Of a stretch of 64,000 bases of DNA, positions 44,736 through 56,670 are shown in pieces. The first letter of the stretch is position 1. Each line of letters opens with the position of its first letter. Origin of the DNA: Collybiopsis luxurians FD-317 M1 (lineage: Eukaryota > Basidiomycota > Agaricomycetes > Agaricales > Omphalotaceae). The position numbers and the translations under genes were made by a program. Location of the stretch: the NCBI GenBank assembly GCA_000827265.1, contig KN834754.1:16831-80830 (forward strand), given 5' to 3'. The notes under the pieces are model-generated. The model was not told the DNA's origin. It did no database searches and worked only from the letters and a program-made list of their open reading frames with translations.

Positions 44736-44973
44736 CTAGCCCTAAACATCACAGACTGCATCTGCAGCCATGTGCAATTGTCAAATGCTCCTGACATTGT
44801 ATCGCCCTCAGTTGCTCAAAAGTTGTATGAACTCTTTTCCTTAATCTGAGATGGCCAATTCATAATTTCCATCATAAGTTGTTCATTGATAAATCTGAGG
44901 AACATTACTTAACAGTTTATAGGTACATAATTGAACAACACGGTGTCCCAATGGAAAGCTTGCCATAGACCTA
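44736..44973 (+). pseudogene. Downstream part of the ORF split by the KDZ element
   Basis: ALNITDCICSHVQLSNAPDI and SVAQKLYELFSLI continue the frame that ends at 25,997. They run to a TGA near 44,850. The remaining bases up to the TA at 44,972 are noncoding or intronic. Confidence 0.4.
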
Positions 44974-45009
44974 CAGTCTGTATTCAAAAAAAATGCGCCA
45001 CATGATTTT
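44974..45009 (+). repeat. Left inverted repeat of the 3.5-kb element
   Basis: 36 bp with three mismatches to the inverted right end. One mismatch is C/T at a CpG. Confidence 0.85.
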
Positions 45010-45186
45010 TTGTTGCATTTTTGTTTTGGCAAGGGCATAACTCATGAACAACAACATATATAGCTTAGATCCTGGTACAAGAAAGGTAGCATGACATATG
45101 TAGAGTGTAATGGTGACTGCATGTATAAACAAAAAAAGCAGAAGGCTGAATTTTGGACAAGAAAACATGGACATGCTATGGGCCTA

Positions 45187-46490
45187 CAGCTCGTTGAGAA
45201 ATTAATGAACAATAGACAATGAAAAAAGAGTTGCCCACCTAATATTTTGTATTCCATCCCTTTGCCTTCATCAATGCTTCAACTCAATGTGAAAGAGATG
45301 CATACAATTTCTCAATAAACTTGTCAGAAGTCTGACTCCATGCCCACTGCAAAACCTCCCACATCTGATCCTCTGTGTGTGGTGCTGGCTCATACAGGCA
45401 TGCAATGGTCTCCAGTTCAGCCTAAATGTGCTCCTGAATGTTCATGTCAGGGCTAGAGGCAGGCCATTTAAGTTGAGTGAGCTTTTTCTCAGTGAACCAA
45501 TTTTGAACCAGCCAGCCAGTATTCTTTTGATCATTGTCATGGGCATAAATAAAAGCATTAGGGTCAATGTCAAGGTCTTGAAGGCTTCCCAATAGGTCCT
45601 CCTCCATGATCTGAACAAGGAGTCTTCCATCAAGGTTGCCATGGATGCATACAAGGCAGCCAACTCCATGTGCTGTGACCATTCCCCATTGGGCAACTTT
45701 CCTCCACCTTATGCTTCACCATCTTCTTTGTATTTCTCCAGTCCAAAGCTTCCCCTGGCCTTCTCCAAGTCCACTGACCATTCTGACACCCAAAAACCCC
45801 ATAGTTTGACTCATCCACAAAGCCCACAACCTTCCAATCTTCAGCAGTCCAATCCTGAACAAGTTTGGCCCACTTGACATGTTTGAGCCAGTTCTGTTTT
45901 GTGATGAGAGGGACTTTTTGGCATTGGAAACCAGAGAGGCCAATGGAATGCAGGCCTCTGCCAAGTGTGGAGTCAGAAATGTGAGGGAAATAGTGGCTGT
46001 GAAGGTCAACAACATCTGAGGCCTTGTGACCACAAAGCAAACACTCAGCATGGTGCAGGTCTCAGCAGTCAAGTTTGGGTTTTCAGCCTCACCCAGGAGT
46101 CTTCCCATAAAACTGGGTCCTTCCCTTCCATTTCTGGTAGAGACAATTGACCTGGCTCTTTGATCCTTCAAGTTCTTTCGCAGTTTCAGTGCTGGAAACA
46201 CCCTGGTTCTTTAATGTGACAATGCAAGCTCTTTTGGTAGGGGTATCAAGCCTAGTCATGCTGAATATGTGTAAGATTGATGTATAAAAAGTTTGTGATA
46301 TGTGGTTGACAACAGCAGTTCAGAATTAAAGTGAGGAAGGGAAGGCAAATGCAATCAACTCAATGTGTCATAGTCACATTCACTTGTCAAATCACATTCC
46401 CCAACTCTCCTAGAGGAGGGTCTTGTTGGGTTTAAAGTGCTCAAATTCCATCAAATTTTCTGCAAATAGTCATTATTTCTCACAGTTGTG
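45187..46490 (-). mobile_element. Nested Tc1-like element, about 1.3 kb
   Basis: A left end CAGCTCGTTGAGAAATTAAT preceded by TA (45,185-45,186) has a rough inverted partner at 46,471-46,490 (CATTATTTCTCACAGTTGTG). The transposase fills the interval. The right edge is uncertain and lacks a clean TA. Confidence 0.45.
45239..46259 (-). pseudogene. Tc1-family transposase, decayed
   Basis: ATG 46259 opens MTRLDTPTKRACIVTLKNQG, a typical Tc1 helix-turn-helix start with KELEGSKSQVNCLYQKWKG. Catalytic blocks follow: GFVDESNYGVFG, YAHDNDQKNTGWLVQNWF and PASSPDMNIQEHI, the last supplying the Glu. It ends KGWNTKY at TAG 45239. Three early TGA codons and one frameshift (total length not a multiple of three) disable it. 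Confidence 0.85.
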
Positions 46491-47280
46491 TCACCTGATG
46501 TATGCACATGTTCAGCTTTATTATTTTTCCTCCCTTGTCTTCCTCCTGTGTCTCTCATGTCCACTGAAACAACTTCCTTGCAGCAGACATTGCACACGCT
46601 AGCATTGTCTCCTCCTGCATGGCTGTCCCCTACTTTTATAGCTGATATCCATGATGAATTAATGAAAATTCCATTCTCTGTATTTGCAAACATTTCTTGC
46701 TTAAACACATATTGTACAAAGTCCAATGCAGTTGCAGCTTTACAACACCAGTTGCTGAATTTCAGTAATGAAGTATGTTGGTCACAGCCATACATTTCCT
46801 GTCATACTCTGGCCATGCAGAAATTTAGAGACAGCGGGGTTGGACATTTGCATTCAGCACATCCTCAAATATCACAAGTTTATGATTCACTTACAGCATC
46901 ATCTTTGCTTCTGCTACAAGCATTTTGGATGTTTTTGCTGGCCTCTCAGATGAGGATTCACATTGTTTGTGTGAGTCTCTGGGTGTTATTCAATTTACTG
47001 GTTTAGGAGACTCTCTCTATTGTACTAGAGTAAGGCCTTTATTGCAGTCAAATCACTTGCACAAGTTGCTCTCAAAATGCTTTTGCTGTGACTATAGTTA
47101 CTTGTATTCTTTCAGTGATGATGATTTAATGGAAGGGAATTTATTTAGTGTACGTCAGGTGAACAGCTTGGAAGTGGATGTGTGCACATGTATCATGGAT
47201 ATTTTACACTCAAAGTCATATCCCTTATCTTTATTGAACAAAGTAAGCAATATAGCTAATATCTGTCTTAGTAACTGAGC
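46488..47280 (+). pseudogene. Possible Ulp1-like cysteine peptidase relic
   Basis: PPAWLSPTFIADIHDELMKI, then NEVCWSQPYISCHTLA, GVGHLHSAHPQISQVYDSL recall the order W-L-x-D...P...H-W...YDSL of C48 (Ulp1/SENP) peptidases, with His and Asp in place. The catalytic Cys side is not recognisable after frameshifts. Tentative. Confidence 0.3.
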
Positions 47281-47352
47281 AATTTCTAGTTAATGTGCTC
47301 GCATTGAAAGGGCAATGAATGAATTTAATCTTTTGCATTTTCCTTCAGAGGA

Positions 47353-48225
47353 TTGGCCACAGCCAATTTCTCAACAGACTATTTCAGATTTCAGCCACCT
47401 TTACTGTACTTCACAATCCTTTTCTCACCCTGTCCAAACATTCTTTTGAGAAAAACTTTGCTCACATTTGGACCCTTTCATGGTAAACCCATCCACATTT
47501 ATTTTGACATTGGAAACTACATCATGTTTGATGGGAACTTTTATTCTACAGTTTATAAACCTTTGCTCAAATGACAACTATGATCTGGTAGTTGTTTGTC
47601 CAAGGGAGAGCAAACATACCTAGAGAAACCTCACCTTCTCCTTGAATTGGACACTTGTATCCACAGAAATTCCAGACCTTGAAATGGATTACTGTGAAAG
47701 CTACTATGAGTGGAGCTTGAAGGCAGTAAGTATTATCTTCATTTCCTGATAATACTCATGTCTGACTTTGCCCAGAAAAAAACCATCAAACTATACATTT
47801 GTGGAGATTCATCCATCATGCCCTTTGTTGTTGAATTTTCCAACATGGCTTCTGCCAACATTATGACCCCCACATCCATTCCTATCCCCTACTACAATGA
47901 CCTCCTTTCAACAGGTTCAATTACTCGCACATACGGTGTCTACTTATTACCCACTTTTCATTCCAACCCTTCTTGTGTCCCTATTACAACTGCATCTAAT
48001 GTGCAACAACACTCACACTTTCCTTGTCCGGCAATTTGGAGATCTTTAGCAGACGAAGGCACTGCAAAGCTAACACTTATTTCCAATGACAAATATATCT
48101 CACCTATAGAAAATACATATAGGTGGACTTTTGATGGACAATGTAAATACCCAGAATGTTCTAACTACAGTAGACAAGCTAATTATATACCATTTGTTCT
48201 GTACTTCCTGTGTGGAATGAAATGA
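47353..48225 (+). pseudogene. Unidentified coding relic
   Basis: Open segments 47,353-47,574 and 47,710-48,225 have ordinary protein composition (TIKLYICGDSSIMPFVVEFS; FDGQCKYPECSNYSRQ with two Cys). They may be further exons of the gene before them. The family is not known. Confidence 0.25.
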
Positions 48226-48481
48226 GCTGAATTTCGAGGAATTTAATTCAAAGCAGAGTTTTGGTTGACAATGGACTGAAAGAGAGTTGGGGACTGCCGC
48301 TCGGGTGGCGCTACAGGTTAATAACAGAAATATCTTCATTTTGAAGGCCAGTCAACTTTTTATGCTAAAATCTCTTGCACACACAATCTATGGATATACC
48401 CGCACTTAACTACCTGCAAACATCTCCCCCTCCTTTGCATGCCCAGTGAGATATACCATTGTAAAAAAAAAATCCGGTCTG

Positions 48482-48517
48482 AAAATCACATGGCACATTT
48501 TTTTTGAATACAGACTG
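48482..48517 (-). repeat. Right inverted repeat of the 3.5-kb element
   Basis: Inverted match to 44974-45009, followed by TA. Confidence 0.85.
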
Positions 48518-48519
48518 TA

Positions 48520-49211
48520 TTTGTTGAAGTACCCTTGCATGCATTACCGACGTTGAAGCGCAAAGCAACAAAGCTGTTTGTCAGAGCAGCTGTCCTCAAG
48601 CACATGTTGGTTTTCATTTGTTTAATAGTTGACAATTGCTTGTTCCCGATCATGTAGTTTTATTTTGTGTGTCCTGTACAGTGTGATGTTCGCTATTGTC
48701 ACTACATGATACAAATGCTTATACATTGCTCTATATTTCTGCTCACATCCTTTACATGCTTTGCTACTGGTAAAGCCACAAGCTGCGATGCTATCCAATA
48801 CATTTGACTTACTTATAGTAGAAATACTCCGGACTTGTAATCGCCACGCAACGCGGTGGCCCACCTTCCCACGTAAAGATGTGAGAACTAGTTAATAGTA
48901 GCCCAGAACCCGCGCGATGGAGAAAACTGGGCTTCCAGGGACAAGATGAGAAGGTGATTGTCTGATATATCAGAAATCTACGGCAACGATAGGTCGAATT
49001 AAATGTCGTCGAAGCTGTGAGCAGTACTATCTCAGGCAGACTGCCCAATCCAAGTCTTAAGCGCCCGGATGCGCCTCTGAGAAGCTCACACGCTCAGCTC
49101 GACGCTTGCTTGTTATCAACCACTGTGTTGACGGTGCTCTGAGGGGTATACGAGCGGTACGCGTTCTGCTTCTGATGTACCTCCTAAACATTAATTCTAC
49201 TCTAGCCCATC
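48520..49211. other. Boundary between repeat block and host genes
   Basis: No gene seen. CpG becomes common to the right (ACGCGGTGG, CCCGCGCGATGG). It probably holds the promoter of the gene at 49,212; no TATA box is obvious. Confidence 0.5.
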
Positions 49212-50147
49212 ATGAGTGCTGCTAACATTGCTCAGCTTCCGCCTCACCCCCACTTCTCCATTGTATCCCACCCTCCCAGCGTATCCTCTATCCGTCGGAA
49301 ACCCAAATTTACATATTTATCACCCACTTCTTCTGAAGCTCGTAGTCCAGTTCATCTACTGACTACATCTTCAACGGCTTCCCCATCGTCAACCCCCAGT
49401 TTTTCTGCTTACCCCAAACTTGTTTCCAACCCCCCACTGTCCGCCCCCAAATCCTTCTCGACTTCAAATAGGAGGTCTATGGGGCCCCCTCTTCCATTGT
49501 ATCATCCCTTTGGCAAGCTGGCCATGTCAGTTCCTTCGCTTGACCCCGCCATCTTGGGAATTAATCTGCCCGTTAACGTTGATGACGATATAAGTCGTAC
49601 CTCCAGCCACTCCAAACGTTCCGGCGTCAAACTTCGCGACGCTGCTGTTGAAACAGATCCCATTCCCCCTGTTGCCTCTGTCTCTGCCGTGGCTGCTATT
49701 GCCGCCCGTGAGATCAAGGACAAAGCCAGTCCTCGCAAGAAGCGGGCCGGAGGTGGTCGAAAAAGGAATAGGACCGACGATGGAGATGACGCTACATATC
49801 CCGCTAAAAAGGCTCGTCAGCCCCGAGGTGCAGCGAACGGTGCAATTGACGAGGATCAGGACTCTCTAGAAGCGTCTACTAACAGTGTGCATGGTGTGGA
49901 TGGGACCGCTGTTCCTGCCGAATGGCCAGACAAACCAGACAGAAGGACGACGCGATCCAGGGGCGCGATTTCGAGAAGGGATTCAACTGCCAGTGAAAGT
50001 CCCTCGGTCTCAGCTGTCAGCGCCAAGGCTGGTAAAGATGCTTCGTTGGAAATCCCCCGAGAGATTGCTCCTGCTGATAAGAAAGAAAAGAGCCGAAGCA
50101 CGAGCAAAGAAGAAGGCGAGGTTAGCGAAGAAAGCAAGTTTGCATGA
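49212..50147 (+). CDS. Ser/Pro-rich basic protein, probably nuclear, unknown
   Basis: A single 311-codon exon starts at ATG 49212 (MSAANIAQLPPHPHF). The first 120 residues are Ser/Pro-rich. A segment PLYHPFGKLAMSVPSLDPAILGINLPVN looks more ordered and may be the conserved core. Then come an Ala-rich stretch and clusters of basic residues (SPRKKRAGGGRKRNR, AKKARQPRG) that would act as nuclear localisation signals. The C-terminus is Lys/Glu/Ser-rich. I know no named domain. The downstream ATPase gene starts 210 bp further on the same strand. Confidence 0.75.
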   Translation: MSAANIAQLPPHPHFSIVSHPPSVSSIRRKPKFTYLSPTSSEARSPVHLLTTSSTASPSSTPSFSAYPKLVSNPPLSAPKSFSTSNRRSMGPPLPLYHPFGKLAMSVPSLDPAILGINLPVNVDDDISRTSSHSKRSGVKLRDAAVETDPIPPVASVSAVAAIAAREIKDKASPRKKRAGGGRKRNRTDDGDDATYPAKKARQPRGAANGAIDEDQDSLEASTNSVHGVDGTAVPAEWPDKPDRRTTRSRGAISRRDSTASESPSVSAVSAKAGKDASLEIPREIAPADKKEKSRSTSKEEGEVSEESKFA

Positions 50148-50356
50148 ATCTTTTTGTCTATTTAATCGACATTCTACATACTCATTTCTATCCATACCGT
50201 CGAGCCATCTCTCGACTCGCATATTTATCCCATGTAACATAATCATGTCTTCATTATTACTGTGGTATTTACATTGTTATTTCAACGACTTGAGCATCCT
50301 TTCGGGCGTCAAATGCGCGGCACAGCTTAAACGTTGTACACTACTATTCTTTGATC

Positions 50357-53300
50357 ATGGCTTTGCAAGCCAGAAGCCAGCTGGTATGAAGTTTTGGCCG
50401 CTGTTCACCATACCAACTGATACCATTTTAGTGGGCCGACGGTCATGATGAAACAGTCGAAGTTAACCAGAGAGCTCTGATCGACAAAGTCCTCGCTCGC
50501 TACTCTGGAGAATTCACCGTCTTTCGTGAATTGCTACAGAATTCGGATGATGCCCAGTCTAAGGAAGTCGAAATCAGATTCGCGACGAGAGGGCACTTGG
50601 AAAACAAAGCAGAGGGGGGAAGCTCCCTCCCCAATCTCAGAACTGCGCTGGCAAGTCACTCGATGATACAGTCAGCGTCAACGGCTGACTGTATTTGCAG
50701 GTACACCAATGGAGCTTTAGAAACGACGGACTTATATTTAGGGATGAAGATTGGGCTCGGTTAAAGAAGATCGCAGAAGGGAATCCGGACGAAGAAAAGA
50801 TTGGTGCATTCGGTGTTGGGTTTTACAGCTTATTTTCGGTTACCGAGGAACCCTTCGTAACTTCCGGTGGCCAATGGATGGGATTTCACTGGAAGAAGGA
50901 CCAGCTGCTGGCTCGTAGGGGGAAGCTTCCTGACACGGATGAACCCAGCAAGTGGAGTACTTTCGATATGACACTCCGAGAAGATATTCCTATCCCTGTT
51001 GCCTTTGATTTCACTCGCTTTCTTGCATCTTCCATCACCTTTATGAACTATCTGTCGGTGGTATCTGTCTATTTTGATGACAAGAGACTTGTCAAGCTAA
51101 ACAAATCTGCGGGCATTCCGAAAGAGCTAGGACTCCCGAAATCTTTAAATTTTTTGAACAAATCCAAGATGATTAATCTCAACAAACTGAAATCAAGATG
51201 TAAGCACATTCTTAAGGTTTTCTCGCTCCATTTCTCAACTGATAAATTTCCATGCAGCACTACACATCCAAGCTGAAGTGATGCGATGGGTCTACACCTC
51301 AGGTTCAGAGAAAGCTCCCAAGCCTTCCGCCGTGAAGCCTGTGAAATCTGCTCCTTCGGGTTTCTTTGCGTCACTCTTCGCAGGCTTGAGCAGCACTTCC
51401 TCAGCATCTCAACCTCCACCTACCCCGATAGAGATGCCGAAACCAATAGATCCTCTCAAAACGGACACGACGAGTATTTCGCTGATGATCTTCTCTGCTG
51501 AAGCCGACGTTAATCTGAACCAGAAACTTGCTGCTGAATTACATAGATCCACAAAGAAGAGTGTACCGAAAAAGACTAAATATGAGCTGATCTATGTGAG
51601 CTTCGAAGCCGGTTCTTATGTGGAATATCATCTCAAACTGTATGTTAGACTGGGATGGATGAATACAACGCTAGTAAAGTCGAAGACGAGCAACAAACTT
51701 TTGCAACTTCTAGTATATTTCAAGGGCTTCGCGCCGACCTCGACGGGTAAGCACAAGCCTAATCACAGAAAATTGGAGCTCAACTGATTTCTCTCCCTTA
51801 GAATGGGCTCGGCTCGAATCTTCATCGTGTGTAACTCGTCTAGCAGAGAGACACACAGTCGGCTGATGACAATCTTTAGGGTCATTCAACAGGTCAAACA
51901 ACTGGTATCGGAGGACACATGGTGCGTATGCTCTTTTCACTTTTCTGATTGAACCACATGCTAATAGTGTTTTAGTCCGCGCGATTCATCCCCAGCGTCG
52001 AACGTGAACAGATTGATTTAGTGTACGAGTCTTACTTCTCAGTTGTTTCAAGATTTTTGAACATCCATCTGTAGGGACCGAAATGTTGCTAGTGCGCAGG
52101 CCCAGCCCTTGATTCAATCTTTTTCTTATGTGTAATCCGATTTTTCAGTTTGGAATAAGGAACTCCTCAATATTGGAGGCACCGTTGCTCGTGCTGTCTA
52201 TGAACTTGAATTGGACAACCTTAGGGAAATATCTTCTTCCGCTGGTAATCCTCCAGATCGGGAGCTCCGCGAATGGCTTCTGAATCGAGCTATCCATGTC
52301 CTCAAATTCTTCACCTTTTACCAATCTACGCCATCAGCAGATGTGTCAAGTTTAATGGAGCAAGCATTCTTTTCAACTTCCCTTGGTTTTTCCATGATGT
52401 CCACCATAGGCATACGCGACATTGCAGATATCCGCCTGCCTGATACGCAGTTTTCTCTATTTTTAAAGAACCTCCCTGTGGTACCAGAACAGATAATGAC
52501 AGCGGCGCATCCAATGATCACTGCTTTACAGAATCGCAAGCTGTTAAAGGCTATCACCTTCAGCGATGTTCTGAAGGAGCTTAGCGATAGGCCGTTGACA
52601 GAGGAAGAGTCAATCGCATGCTTGACGTGGTGGATTAGTCTAAACAAGGACGGAGAGAGCGCAGCCCGCCTTCACTCTATCCGAAAGCAGCTTCTAGATG
52701 CTGCGGTGTTCATAATAGGAACAGGTACCAAGGATGAAAGACTGGTACCTTTAAACAGTATCCAGACAGTCTTCAATCCAAGTATGGCCGGAGGAATTCC
52801 TTCTGATTCGCCGTTCCCTCCAACAATGCTTCCCCCCTCCATAAGCAAACCTTTCAAACCTGACCAGCTCACAGTTGCATTTCAATGGACACAATTGACA
52901 CTGGTAGATTGGATCAAATACATTGCTACTCTCCCGTCGCCAAGTCCCGAATATGATCTTTCTCTTTCTCCTCATTGGTCTGAGCGAGTACTAGGAGTGC
53001 TTATACGAGCTTGGCCTTCTCTTTCTAGGACGGCGAAGACTGAAGTCAAGGCAATCTTGAAGATCAAGGCATGTATACCAACTTCGAATGGGCTGAAAGC
53101 CCCGGAAGAAGCATATTTCGCCACTGCAGATATATTTCACGATTTGCCGATTGTGAAACTACCCTCTGGTCAGGCTGTCAAAGGAAGCTCTGAGCGTGTT
53201 TTGTCGGACCTAGGTACGAAGCCGCGATCAGTAGGATATGCATTTTTATTCAATGGTGATATTCTCTTTCCTTACATAGGTGTTCGCAAGCATGTGGAAT

Positions 53301-56300
53301 TACAAATCATCTTCACTCGGTAAGAGCTGCTCCTGGCTCACTGACCTCTATTCATCTCACGAGTCGCAGAATGATTAAGACAAATGAATGGACAGTATCA
53401 GACTTAATCAAGTACCTCGTATCGGTCCAAGATTCCTTGTCCGACGACGAGAAATCAAGACTCAGGCTTACCAATGCATTCGCTGCGGAGGCCATACGAG
53501 GACAGGAGCTGGACAAAAAGCGTTATCGGGCAGACCAGCTTCTAGAACCATCGCCCATATTCATGCAGTTGGAACTTCCCGTTCTTGATTGGGGCACAAA
53601 AGTGAAATGGCGTAGTTCATCTGAAGAAGGCTTGTTTTCCCTCGGTAGCATGTACTTGATTCGAGACTAATATCAGATACCAAGCAGCTAAATTCCTATT
53701 TGGACTGGGATTGCAGAAGTATCCCTCTTTATCGGTCCTGGTTTCTCTCTGTGCCAGCCCAAATCCGCAAGTGAGTCTTGCTACCGTTGTTCTGTCTTAA
53801 TTGTGCTAATAATTGATTCTTAGATTCGCACCATAGCATTCAACTATTTGTTAGATAATATCAGATCCAAATATGAAGACTACAACCGTCAAGACTTTCA
53901 TGGGGTCAAATTCATACCAGCTCTGAAGGACGGTTCCACTTATTTAGGTTCCCCAGAAGAGGTTCGTAATCGTCTCCGGTACTTGATGATCATGATTTTA
54001 TAATGGTTCAGGTGCTATCAAATGCCGACTGGGCAATTCTTGGACTTCCAGTTCTCGCCTCAAACATCACTTCTGACGTCGGCCAAAAATTAGGCCTCCG
54101 TGAACATCCTACCGGCGCGTTCCTCGTATCATATCTGGAGAAAAATCCTCCCCGAGACGAAGGTCAGGCTAAGACCTATTTCAGTATTATGTCGAGTCGA
54201 ATAACAGGTGAAGGCGCTAGGTTCGGTTTGTGAAGTGTCGCACACTGATTTGGTACAGATTTCACCCCTACTCAATTGCAAAAGCTGTCTCAGCTACCGA
54301 TGGTTCCGACAAGGCGAAGGAACGATAACGGGTTTCAAAATATTCGCCCAAGCCAATGCTTTTTCGGTCAGGAAGGAAAAGCTGGATTCCATTCAAAATT
54401 ATTTGTTTTCATCAATTTTGGGGCAAGTGCGAACTCCTTCCTTAGCGCTTGTGGGGCGAAGCGTGAACCTAGGTATCACTATTATTGATTTGCTTTATCC
54501 CACGAGTATTAAAATTTTCAGTGTGGAGGAAATCACCCTGATGTTGCTAGCAGATCCGCACAATTTTTACCAGCTGACTGGTGGCCCTGATAGGTAAACA
54601 ATCCTAAACCTCTCCTCTTTCCTTTCATCAATGAATTCTATGCAGTTTCCTCGGTGAACTTCGCAACATCGCGGTCAATAGTCACTTACTATCGAATGGA
54701 ACAACGGCGCGTTTCAAGAAGTCCCAGGTCTTGTTAGCTATACACCGTCGAATAGACAAAAGTAAGAAGGACGTTGACGGAGATGACGATTGGGAAGTCC
54801 AGTATGATCTCAAAAGACCGGATGAAATTGTGATAGCCGACGATTCAAACGCCCTTCAACTTTTCGGTGAACAGTTGTTTGTGGCTCCTCAGGAGGACAT
54901 ACTAGAAGGTATATATCCCTTATTTCCTATATATTTATGCAATTGAACACTTTCCTAGCTTTTTATCTCACATTGGGCTCTAAACGACTGACCACTCTGG
55001 TACAAGAAGACCACGAAGTCACGAGTGAAATCAAGAATTCCCCGAGAGCTGTCAACCTTCGAGCGCACATCTTGGAACGGCTGCCTCTATTTCTGCACGA
55101 ACACACTCATGCAAGGACGAAAGCTTCATTTAGTTGGCTTAACTCCGATAACAACTTTGTCGTTAGATCGTTCGGCAAAATCTCAGTCGTGAAATCGCTC
55201 AAGTTTGGCACTTTGAACCTATCCAAGAGACAAGCTGCATCCGCCGTTGGTCCACGGGTCAGCAGAGGTCCGCTTCAAATCTGGCTCGCCAACGACGTGG
55301 AGCCTGACATGTATGAGTGAGTAGTTGTCTTTTTTTCTGCGTTCAACTTTTTGCTCAACCCATTTAAGGGTGGCGACATCGTTTATACGTCTGTTCTTCG
55401 AGACAGCCAAGGTTTCGGATTCTCTATTATTCATGACATTGCTATCTACACCTCTCCAGGCGCTAAAGCGACGAGGGTACAACGGTACGGTACTATCGAG
55501 ACATATAATGTGTTCTGCCATCTAAAATAAGCTCATAGTTGAACGTATTGAGCGACAATACAGACAAGCAAGAGCGGAACAACAGAAAGTAGCCGAAAAT
55601 CCCAAAGTAGAAGCTTTAATGTCGTCTGGATCTTCCACACCTGCGCAACCCTCAGCAGTCTCCTTACCTGGAACCAATCCAGAGATGCGAAATTCTTCGA
55701 TCACCGATTTGCCCAATGATACTTCCAGTTCAGCGGCATCTGCGTCCTCTGAAATTGAACCTCTGTCTTCTGGACGGCCTCATTCAATGTTTCAAAAGTT
55801 GGGTCGGAAAATGGGCTTCAACAAAGACAACGAAACTTCTTCTGGTTCTTCACTTTTTTCAAGCAAACCTACGCAGGACGCCACCCCTCTTGGAAATATA
55901 TGTGAATTAGAGAATATCTGCTTAACCGAAGATGTTGCTGATTTCGATTTCGTACAGCGGCGAATATCGATATGGCAATAAAAGCGTGTCGACCTGAGTC
56001 TGGTAGCCTTTTGAGGAATCGAGAACAGATGCAGCAGGTCAAAGAGTCCTTGAATGAGGGATATTGCGATATATCAGGAAGGGCGGAGGACCTCAAGCAC
56101 GTTGGTGCTGTCGGGTCAGTCAAAGTGTACTTGTCTGCAGGTGCGTGCTTTTGTTTTCTTCCCTCCTTACATGTTGAATCGTTTTGAGCAGAAGTTCCGG
56201 ATAAGAGCACTTTCTTAGCGGACAGAGATGCTTCCCTGCAGAGATTCCTTGGTATCGCAGTTTCTTTGGCGAAGATATACAAGCTTCCTCTCACAAGCCT

Positions 56301-56670
56301 GCACATTTTTTACGATATATCTGGACCGCTAATCGCTTTCAATAGAAATGCTAGCATCTTTCTCAATCTGCGGTTCTACGAAGCCTGGCGTAAATCTTGT
56401 TATTTTTAACTCTTGGCAATATCTGACCCATCCTGCCTAGATGATACGGATGTCGCGAAAGGTAACCGCAGAACGGCTTTGATCTCATGGTACAACCTTC
56501 TCTCTTTCGGGTCTGCCGCCTTGTTGATGCTTTTTCGTAGGTACTTTACGCTCGCGCACGAAATTGCGCATAATCTTGTGCAGCCACATAATTCAGAGCA
56601 TGAATTTTATTTTTCGGCGATTTGCGAGAAGCATGTTCTGGGACTTGGTTTAGAGTTGTCGAATGGCTAG
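50357..56670 (+). CDS. Large GHKL-ATPase protein (sacsin/DUF3684 type)
   Basis: Many short exons; the first are 50357-50383, 50432-50650, 50701-51199, 51258-51595 and from 51649. The product is roughly 1,700 residues. The N-terminal HSP90-like ATPase fold shows the N-box FRELLQNSDDAQSKEV (Mg and nucleotide binding) and the glycine box EEKIGAFGVGFYSLFSVTEE. A long middle region follows, of the kind catalogued as DUF3684 in fungi, with a Ser/Thr-rich low-complexity insert (about 55,620-55,880). The last exon ends with TLAHEIAHNLVQPHNSEHEF, a HExxHx5H motif, before TAG 56668-56670. The second intron is GC-AG. Sacsin-type proteins are thought to be chaperone-like; the function in fungi is unknown. 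Confidence 0.85.
50651..50700 (+). other. GC-AG intron in the ATPase gene
   Basis: The donor is GCAAGT and the acceptor TTGCAG, 50 bp. Joining ...NLRTAL to VHQWSFRNDG restores the ATPase domain frame. The + strand frame would otherwise break there. Confidence 0.8.

Larger units (their letters stand above)
44974..48517. mobile_element. TA-flanked inverted-repeat element, 3,544 bp, composite
   Basis: The ends begin CAGTCTGTATTCAAAAAAAA and match in inverted orientation over 36 bp with three mismatches. TA flanks both sides (44,972-44,973, 48,518-48,519). Inside is a separate Tc1-like transposase (minus) and peptidase-like relics (+). The size is large for a simple Tc1 element, so a smaller Tc1 copy is probably nested in it. 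Confidence 0.7.

Noticed and set aside
45641..45877. Short + strand ORF opposite the Tc1 transposase
   Set aside because: It is the complement of conserved transposase sequence and has no independent support.
48622..49048. Minus-strand ORFs of about 80 codons upstream of the first host gene
   Set aside because: No domain, no splice support and poor composition; most likely chance frames in the promoter region.
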